Shown here: positions 33,144 to 37,241 of the stretch, in pieces
Layout: each line of letters opens with the position of its first letter
Numbering within the stretch: position 1 is the stretch's first letter
Source: a bacterium
Lineage (GTDB): Bacteria > Myxococcota_A > UBA9160 > SZUA-336
Reading direction: 5' to 3'
Length of the DNA stretch: 37,241 bases
NCBI GenBank assembly: GCA_024226335.1
Contig: JAAELY010000551.1
Coordinates: 1-37,241 of the forward strand
The notes under the pieces: model-generated
The model's input: the letters and a program-made list of their open reading frames with translations, nothing else
Databases searched by the model: none
What the model was told of the DNA's origin: nothing
Translations under genes and position numbers: made by a program

Positions 33144-34741
33144 ATTCCATCTATGTACCAGGAGTTGTCTTCCAGGTTGTGGTACAGGCGATAGAGGCCC
33201 TCGTCGGACAGTTCTACGTCGTAGTAGTCACGTGCGAAACGGCTTTCGCCCCACCACTCGCCGAACAGGCGCCAGGGACCGGCGCACTGGCGCACTACAC
33301 CGCCCGCGATGCTGAGGCCGGGCTCGTGCAGTGGGCCGATGTGTTCGGGTTGTTCATCTGCGCGCACGCGCACCATGCGTGGGGGGCGAAGCGCGCGCAG
33401 GGCGATCGTGGCGCGTGGGGAAAGCGACGGTGCTTCACTCCAGGACGCGTCGCGTGCCTGCGAAGTGCCCGAGTGACTCAATGCCTCGTAGTCCTGGGCG
33501 CGTGCCTTTTCGTGTTCGAGGCGGAACGTTTCCATGCGCGCGGCGTCAGGTTGGTGCGTGTCCTGTAGACCCGGTGCGCCGATCGTGCCCTGACCGCAGA
33601 GCGATTCGATGCGCGCAACGGTCATCGCGAGTTCGGCGGGTGCGGGCAGGGGAGGCATGAAAAGATCGAGTTGCGCCGTTTCGATGTTTCCCGGCGTGGC
33701 GACTACGCGTGCGCATTCGACGGGTTCGGGCGGCGGATCGCTTTCGAGTGAGAGCCGTACCAATGAGGTCAGCACGTGGACTTCGAGTGTGGGTGCGGCC
33801 AGCTTTACTTCGCGAGCGGAGGTGCGACCGCTTTCGAGCGTGAGTTCGAGCAAGAGTTCGCGCGCGGCGAGCGCACGTATGCGCAGTCGTCGCGACAGGC
33901 GATCGAGCACGCTGCGCAACAGGAATGAAAGTGTCTCGAGATTGCCGACGGGGAAATCCGACTCGAGTGATTCCTCGAAGCGCATCCTGGGTGGGGAAGG
34001 CTGAAACGGCGTCAGGTCTTCGCCGCGTGCTCGGCGTGCGAGCGCCACACCCTCTTCCCCCAGGCGCGCTCCCAGCGCAGGTCGTGCGATGCGCGCCAGC
34101 TCACCGAGTGTTCGCACCCCCCAGCGCCAGAGTCGATCGATCAGCTCTTCGGATGGATCGAGCAGATCGAGCGGAAGCGGATCCAGAAACTCCTGGGCCT
34201 TTGCATGTGAAACGATGTGTCCGCCACCGCGATGGCGCGCTGCAAGAGCGGCGACGCCGCGCGTGGACCCGATGCCGAGTCGCGCAGCTTCGAGCCCCAC
34301 GTCTGCGAGTCGCGCTTCGAGTGCCGTGAGCAGACCGCGCTCGGATGGAAACAGGGCCTGCGTTCCGTCGAGGTCGAGAAACACCAGGCCGAGTGTTGCG
34401 TCCATGACGCCGGGCGTGACCGAGCTGGCCACGTCGACCAGGGCCTGGTGCGCCGAGTGCACGCCTTCGATCGAGAGTGCGCGGACCTCGAGATCGGGTT
34501 GTACCGCGCGCGCCTGTGTGACGGTCATGCCGCGCATCCAGCCGGCGACAATGGCAGGTGCGCGATTGTGTCGCCGATCCGGGCGCACTTCGAGAATTGC
34601 CAGCGGCTTGCCGCGCAGTTCGGGCTCGCTGCGCAGCGCCGCCGCCAGCGGAAGGTCGGGAATCAACAGACACGCGACGCGACCGGGATTGGCCTGCGTG
34701 CGTTTCGAAATGGAGCGAGTTGTCTTGCGTGCCGCGGACAA
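33134..34741 (-). CDS. imuB: ImuB, Y-family polymerase-like mutasome subunit
   Basis: A 535-residue ImuB, the non-catalytic Y-family homologue that links DnaE2 to the sliding clamp during damage-induced mutagenesis. The start ACLLIPDLPLAAALRSEPEL aligns with the Y-family N-terminus but lacks its first metal-binding Asp. LGLVFLDLDGTQALFPSE replaces the SIDE-type motif, retaining one Asp and losing the adjacent Glu. A helix-hairpin-helix-like segment (LWRWGVRTLGELARI) and little-finger-like domain follow. A beta-clamp motif QLDLF is at 357-361. The C-terminal part (GPWRLFGEWWG, FARDYYDVELSDEGLYRLYH, ending WYIDGIYD) is typical of ImuB. The start is a TTG at 34741 immediately after an in-frame TAA, with AGGGA upstream. 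No imuA precedes it, and dnaE2 lies about 5.8 kb downstream. Confidence 0.9.
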   Translation of the reverse strand: MSAARKTTRSISKRTQANPGRVACLLIPDLPLAAALRSEPELRGKPLAILEVRPDRRHNRAPAIVAGWMRGMTVTQARAVQPDLEVRALSIEGVHSAHQALVDVASSVTPGVMDATLGLVFLDLDGTQALFPSERGLLTALEARLADVGLEAARLGIGSTRGVAALAARHRGGGHIVSHAKAQEFLDPLPLDLLDPSEELIDRLWRWGVRTLGELARIARPALGARLGEEGVALARRARGEDLTPFQPSPPRMRFEESLESDFPVGNLETLSFLLRSVLDRLSRRLRIRALAARELLLELTLESGRTSAREVKLAAPTLEVHVLTSLVRLSLESDPPPEPVECARVVATPGNIETAQLDLFMPPLPAPAELAMTVARIESLCGQGTIGAPGLQDTHQPDAARMETFRLEHEKARAQDYEALSHSGTSQARDASWSEAPSLSPRATIALRALRPPRMVRVRADEQPEHIGPLHEPGLSIAGGVVRQCAGPWRLFGEWWGESRFARDYYDVELSDEGLYRLYHNLEDNSWYIDGIYD

Positions 34742-35017
34742 TTAGAAATTCCCTGTGAATGAACCTCTGGCCAGGGAAGGACCGGGATGCGCGCAAACTT
34801 CTACGGAACTCGCTGGTGCGGGGAGTGGAGAGTCGGGGGGATTGGCGCCGGCCTTTCTGCCTGAACTCTCCGACGGTAGTTTCGCCTTTATTTCGCCTAC
34901 TCGTCAAGTCCGATTTTCGACCTGCAAGCACTCCGGTAGACTCGTTTCACGTCCCCCCCCTAAAAAAATACCGCGCCCGCGTGTCCGCCAGCGGGTCGCC
35001 TCCAATCGGAGTCCTCC
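34742..35017. other. Divergent intergenic region, imuB / GFA gene
   Basis: This 276-bp stretch separates minus-strand imuB from the plus-strand GFA gene and should hold both promoters. A run of eight C (34953-34960) followed by T and seven A (34962-34968) is the only low-complexity tract. A half-site GAACTCG occurs near 34807, the same heptamer as one arm of the dyad upstream of dnaE2, but without its mirror half. I find no imuA fragment on the minus strand here. Confidence 0.4.
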
Positions 35018-35461
35018 ATGTCGATTGCCACTCAGTCGGGAGCCTGCCTCTGCGGGGCCGTGCGCTTTACAGTAAAGCTGCCGAGTTCGTTCTGCGGACA
35101 TTGCCATTGCTCGATGTGCCGTCGGAATCACGGAGCTGGCTTCGTCACCTGGTTTGCCGTACCGGAGCAACAACTGTCGATTGACGAAGGCAAAGACGAA
35201 CTGGTGAAGTTCGCCTCTTCCGATCACGGAACGCGTTCGTTCTGCAGTCGTTGCGGCAGTTCGCTGTTCTGCGTGACCGGATTGACTCCGGATCATATTG
35301 ATATTCCACTCGCCAACATGGAGGGTCCGATCGATCGCGAACCGCAGATCCACGTGTACTACGACGACCGAGTGCCGTGGGTCGACGCGAACGACGGCTT
35401 GCCGCGACTCGGCGGAGAGACGGGACTCGAACCGATCACCGAGTCGGACGATCCCTCGTGA
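35018..35461 (+). CDS. Second GFA/CENP-V-type zinc protein
   Basis: A 147-residue GFA-family protein beginning MSIATQSGACLCGAVRFTVK. Zinc-binding cysteines are Cys10/Cys12, the cluster FCGHCHCSMCRR (Cys26, Cys29, Cys31, Cys34) and SFCSRCGSSLFC. The C-terminal half has IPLANMEGPIDREPQIHVYY and VPWVDANDGLPRLGG, typical of the subgroup whose last residues form a lid. It is not a close duplicate of the GFA protein at 28175: spacing and C-terminal half differ. The ATG is preceded by GGAGTCCTCC. It is followed after about 30 bases by the histidine-phosphatase gene on the same strand. Function is unproven for this family. Confidence 0.88.
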   Translation: MSIATQSGACLCGAVRFTVKLPSSFCGHCHCSMCRRNHGAGFVTWFAVPEQQLSIDEGKDELVKFASSDHGTRSFCSRCGSSLFCVTGLTPDHIDIPLANMEGPIDREPQIHVYYDDRVPWVDANDGLPRLGGETGLEPITESDDPS

Positions 35462-35493
35462 TCCACTTCAGAAGCGACGCGATCGTCTGAGTC

Positions 35494-36090
35494 ATGCGAG
35501 AGTGCGAGCGACGCGTCTACGTCATCACGCATCCCGACGTCGTCATGGACCCGCGGGCACCGGTTCCGCGCTGGCCGCTATCGGAACGTGGACTGGAGCG
35601 AATGCGCGCGTTGCTGGGCGCCGAGTGGATCAACGATGTAACGGCCGTCTACTCGAGCACCGAACAGAAGTCGCTCGACGGAGCGGCGCTTCTTGCGGCG
35701 CATCTGGATCTGGAAGCACGAGCCCTGGCCGAGTTGGGAGAGAACGATCGATCCGCGACGGGATTTCTTCCCTCAGAAGAATTTGAAGAAACAGCGAACG
35801 CGTTCTTCGCCAGGCCCGACGAATCGATTTGCGGCTGGGAGACCGCGCGGGCCGCCCAGGAGCGGATGCTCGCTGCGGTCCGCGGCTTGAGCGCGGCTGA
35901 CCCATCCGGGGGGCATATCGCGATCGTCTCGCACGGTGGCGTGAGCACACTCCTGCTCTGTGAACTTTCTGGCTGGGAGATCGCGCGAGAACGCGATCAG
36001 CCGGGCGGCAACGGCGGCAACTATTTTGCTTTCCTGCGTCACAGCGAAGAGCTCTTGCACGGCTGGCAGCCGATCGACCCGGAGGCCTGA
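35494..36090 (+). CDS. Histidine phosphatase-family protein with THP motif
   Basis: A 198-residue protein of the histidine phosphatase (phosphoglycerate mutase-like) superfamily. The fold markers are VYVITHPDVVMDPRAPVPRW at the start, LSERGLERMRALL, VYSSTEQKSLDGAALLAAHL, and the second catalytic block HIAIVSHGGVSTLLLCEL with His147. The normal RHG triad at the start is THP (residues 12-14): the nucleophilic His13 remains but the phosphate-binding Arg is Thr and the Gly is Pro. In YSSTEQK the usual second Arg is also absent. It is therefore an atypical member, perhaps a phosphatase with altered substrate or one that has lost activity. The ATG at 35494 follows the GFA gene closely. After its TGA the same frame stays open over a hydrophobic stretch. 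Confidence 0.82.
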   Translation: MRECERRVYVITHPDVVMDPRAPVPRWPLSERGLERMRALLGAEWINDVTAVYSSTEQKSLDGAALLAAHLDLEARALAELGENDRSATGFLPSEEFEETANAFFARPDESICGWETARAAQERMLAAVRGLSAADPSGGHIAIVSHGGVSTLLLCELSGWEIARERDQPGGNGGNYFAFLRHSEELLHGWQPIDPEA

Positions 36091-36231
36091 ACTTCCGGCG
36101 CGGTACTCGGTTTTCTGGCCGGTTTCCTCTCGATTGCCGTACTGATTTTCGACACTCTTCTGACCAGCTGGATATCCGTGAATGCCAGGCGAGCGCTGCG
36201 TTCATCTGTTCAGGCCACGCCAGCAAGCTAG
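36091..36231 (+). other. Hydrophobic open frame directly after the phosphatase stop
   Basis: In the same frame as the histidine phosphatase, translation past its TGA gives GAVLGFLAGFLSIAVLIFD followed by TLLTSWISVNARRALRS and ends at TAG 36229-36231. The 17-20 residue apolar core followed by basic residues looks like a transmembrane helix with positive-inside flank. There is no ATG, and no good start is visible, so this is either a fragment of another membrane-protein gene, a readthrough extension, or coincidence. Confidence 0.3.
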
Positions 36232-36257
36232 ATGGTGATCCGGAGCTTCACCCGGCC

Positions 36258-36284
36258 GGGAGAAGCGGGAGAAGCGGGAGAAGG
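36258..36284. repeat. GGGAGAAGC triplicate carrying Shine-Dalgarno copies
   Basis: The 9-bp unit GGGAGAAGC is present in three consecutive copies, the last with a final G. Each contains a purine-rich ribosome-binding core, so the following GTG start at 36291 has three candidate sites. The closest core, GGAGAAGG, is about six bases from the GTG. A near-identical AGAAGCGGGAG string also occurs at the extreme left of the window. Confidence 0.7.
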
Positions 36285-36290
36285 ACGATC

Positions 36291-36827
36291 GTGCCCAGCA
36301 GTGATCTGAGAATACGGCCGTGGAAGTTCGACTACGCGCAGGCACTCGAGGAGGCGATCTTGGAGTCCGCCGCCGAACTGCGTCCTTGGATGCCCTGGTG
36401 CGTACCCGACTACGGCCCAAAGGAAACCCGGGCTTTTTTGGAAGCGACGATCAGAGGTCGGCAGGAAGGCACCAGTTACGAGTTCGCAGTATTCGACACG
36501 AACGAACTCCTGCTTGGAGCGTGCGGTCTCAATGGCGTCGATCTGTCGAACAAGCGAGCGAATCTCGGCTACTGGGTGCGCACTTCGCAGATGGGGAAGG
36601 GCATTGCCACGGCGGCCACTCTAGAAGTGCGCGACTGGGGTTTCGAGAATACCGATCTGGTGCGCATGGAAATCGTGGTCGCTCTTGGAAATCGGGCCAG
36701 CCAGAGGGTTGCGGAGAAAGCCGGTGCAGAGCGGGAGGGGGTCGCGCGCAGACGACTTCTCCTGTATGGCGAATCCCACGACACAGTCGTGTATTCGTTC
36801 ATTCGGAGCGACCAGCCCGATCCGTGA
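36291..36827 (+). CDS. GNAT N-acetyltransferase, RimJ/RimL type
   Basis: A 178-residue acetyltransferase of the RimJ/RimL-like GNAT branch, which transfers acetyl from acetyl-CoA to a protein N-terminus or small amine. Diagnostic stretches are LRPWMPWCVPDYGPKETRAF, FAVFDTNELLLGACGLNGVD, the acetyl-CoA loop NLGYWVRTSQMGKGIATAAT (Q/R-x-x-G-x-G/A form) and the late MEIVVALGNRASQRVAEKAG followed by REGVARRRLL. No export signal is present. The GTG at 36291 is chosen because of the strong GGGAGAAGG before it. The TGA overlaps a GTG that opens the next, apparently truncated, frame. Substrate is unknown; ribosomal protein acetylation or antibiotic/amine detoxification are both possible. Confidence 0.92.
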   Translation: MPSSDLRIRPWKFDYAQALEEAILESAAELRPWMPWCVPDYGPKETRAFLEATIRGRQEGTSYEFAVFDTNELLLGACGLNGVDLSNKRANLGYWVRTSQMGKGIATAATLEVRDWGFENTDLVRMEIVVALGNRASQRVAEKAGAEREGVARRRLLLYGESHDTVVYSFIRSDQPDP

Positions 36828-36979
36828 TTCAGGCGCTTCTTTTCGCTGTCGACGGAGTGCCGCGAGGGCACCGGTCCGTTCGAAACAGTGCTCTCCCGCC
36901 TCCAGCAAAAGGCGCCGTCGGATTCTCCCGTGTTACTGGAACCAGGGATTCCATCGATACTGCAAACCCGGAAGGGTAA
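36824..36979 (+). pseudogene. Possible HAD-hydrolase start, truncated
   Basis: A GTG overlapping the GNAT stop (GTGA) opens a 51-codon frame beginning MIQALLFAVDGVPRGH. This looks like motif I of haloacid-dehalogenase hydrolases (MIxALLFDVDGVL), with the nucleophilic Asp replaced by Ala and Leu by Pro. After about 15 residues similarity disappears and the frame ends at 36979. A coupled gene that was cut off, or a chance match, are both possible. Confidence 0.3.
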
Positions 36980-37033
36980 ACTGAAGCGAATGAAGTCGCT
37001 TCGCCCTGCTGATTACGAAGAGGTTCCTTGCGG

Positions 37034-37052
37034 GCGCAGCGTGAAGCTGCGC
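37034..37052. other. Perfect 7-bp hairpin
   Basis: GCGCAGC and GCTGCGC are separated by the five bases GTGAA, giving a stable hairpin. It is not followed by a T-run on either strand. It lies between the HAD-like remnant and the IS3 fragment and may be a palindromic repeat or an end of the inserted DNA. Confidence 0.5.
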
Positions 37053-37094
37053 GGTCGTGAGTACGGAGACTTGAAGCGGCGCCACAATAGCTGA

Positions 37095-37169
37095 GCCTTG
37101 GCCTGTGCCACTTCGGCTTCTCGCAGCTTCGCGATGATCGGCTCTGCCGTATGCCGCTTCCTTGCCATC
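37095..37169 (-). pseudogene. IS3-family transposase OrfA, N-terminal fragment
   Basis: On the minus strand from ATG 37169 the frame reads MARKRHTAEPIIAKLREAEV and then AQAKA, which closely matches the first 20-25 residues of IS3-family OrfA proteins (pattern M-x-x-KRHT-x-E-x-IIAKLREAEV), the first helix of their helix-turn-helix. After about 25 residues the match stops: the expected recognition helix and YYRWR motif are absent. So only the 5' tip of the element is left here and the rest has been deleted or replaced. It marks this end of the window as a former insertion site. Confidence 0.7.
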
Positions 37170-37241
37170 TTCGTTCCCGCTCCGAGCACCGGGATTCGAC
37201 ATGGCCTCGGCTCAGGGCTCAGGGGTCAGGTCAAGTCTGTC
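37170..37241. other. Right-edge non-coding DNA with CAGG-rich repeats
   Basis: No gene is seen. The last 35 bases contain the partly repeated string CTCAGGGCTCAGGGGTCAGG, then TCAAGTCTGTC at the edge. Strings like GGGTCAGGTC are often seen beside REP-associated tyrosine transposase genes or their remnants, but the window stops before this can be judged. Confidence 0.3.

Noticed and set aside
34101-34931. Possible imuA on the minus strand upstream of imuB
   Set aside because: The translation is Arg/Ser-rich without a RecA-like P-loop and mostly overlaps imuB in another frame.
28175-35461. The two GFA genes as a recent duplication
   Set aside because: Cysteine spacing and C-terminal halves differ; they are distinct members of a large family.
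1-37241. tRNA, rRNA or CRISPR array
   Set aside because: No cloverleaf, rRNA signature or regularly spaced repeat was seen on reading; a tool scan was not possible.

Overview
The window is GC-rich, almost fully coding chromosomal DNA from a Gram-negative-type bacterium. Signal peptides, an IPTL/PEP-CTERM-like tail, a CHASE2/HD-GYP protein, a wax-ester/diacylglycerol acyltransferase, a fused indolepyruvate:ferredoxin oxidoreductase and a P450-type 3Fe-4S ferredoxin together suggest a deltaproteobacterial or myxococcal lineage, or an uncultured relative. This placement is an inference from gene content; no rRNA or tRNA gene is present to fix it.

Layout. 0.1-3.8 kb (-): fused iorAB. 3.9-5.4 kb (+): sugar/cation-symporter-type MFS carrier. 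5.3-7.8 kb (-): membrane-anchored HD-GYP protein coupled to a small secreted protein. 7.9-14.6 kb (+): six overlapping genes (RDD, SpoIIM/DUF95, DUF4129, DUF4350, MoxR ATPase, DUF58), a MoxR-DUF58 membrane operon. 14.6-22.4 kb (-): addB-addA-patB in overlap, then a ferredoxin. 22.8-27.3 kb (-): dnaE2 overlapping ycaQ. 27.5-29.1 kb (+): beta-carbonic anhydrase, a GFA-family protein and a WapI-type immunity-like protein. 29.1-30.6 kb (-): WS/DGAT. 31.0-31.9 kb (+): IPTL-CTERM-like exported protein. 31.9-32.3 kb (-): small exported protein. 32.4-33.0 kb (+): dCTP deaminase. 33.1-34.7 kb (-): ImuB. 35.0-36.8 kb (+): second GFA protein, an atypical histidine phosphatase and a GNAT acetyltransferase. 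The last 400 bp hold gene debris, including the start of an IS3-type transposase.

The main theme is DNA maintenance. Between 16 and 35 kb lie a helicase-nuclease (AddA/AddB-like), a crosslink-repair glycosylase homologue (YcaQ), the translesion polymerase DnaE2, its partner ImuB and dCTP deaminase. ImuA is not in the window, and dnaE2 and imuB, usually adjacent, are about 5.8 kb apart. ImuB keeps a clamp-binding motif but lacks most polymerase carboxylates. A perfect dyad lies between dnaE2 and the divergent carbonic anhydrase gene.

I did not find a clearly new defence or mobile system. The best leads are the rearranged mutasome/repair island, the dyad, three apparent gene remnants (GNAT at 33.04-33.14 kb, HAD-like at 36.8 kb, IS3 OrfA at 37.1 kb), the THP-type histidine phosphatase, and a hydrophobic open frame directly after that phosphatase's stop codon.
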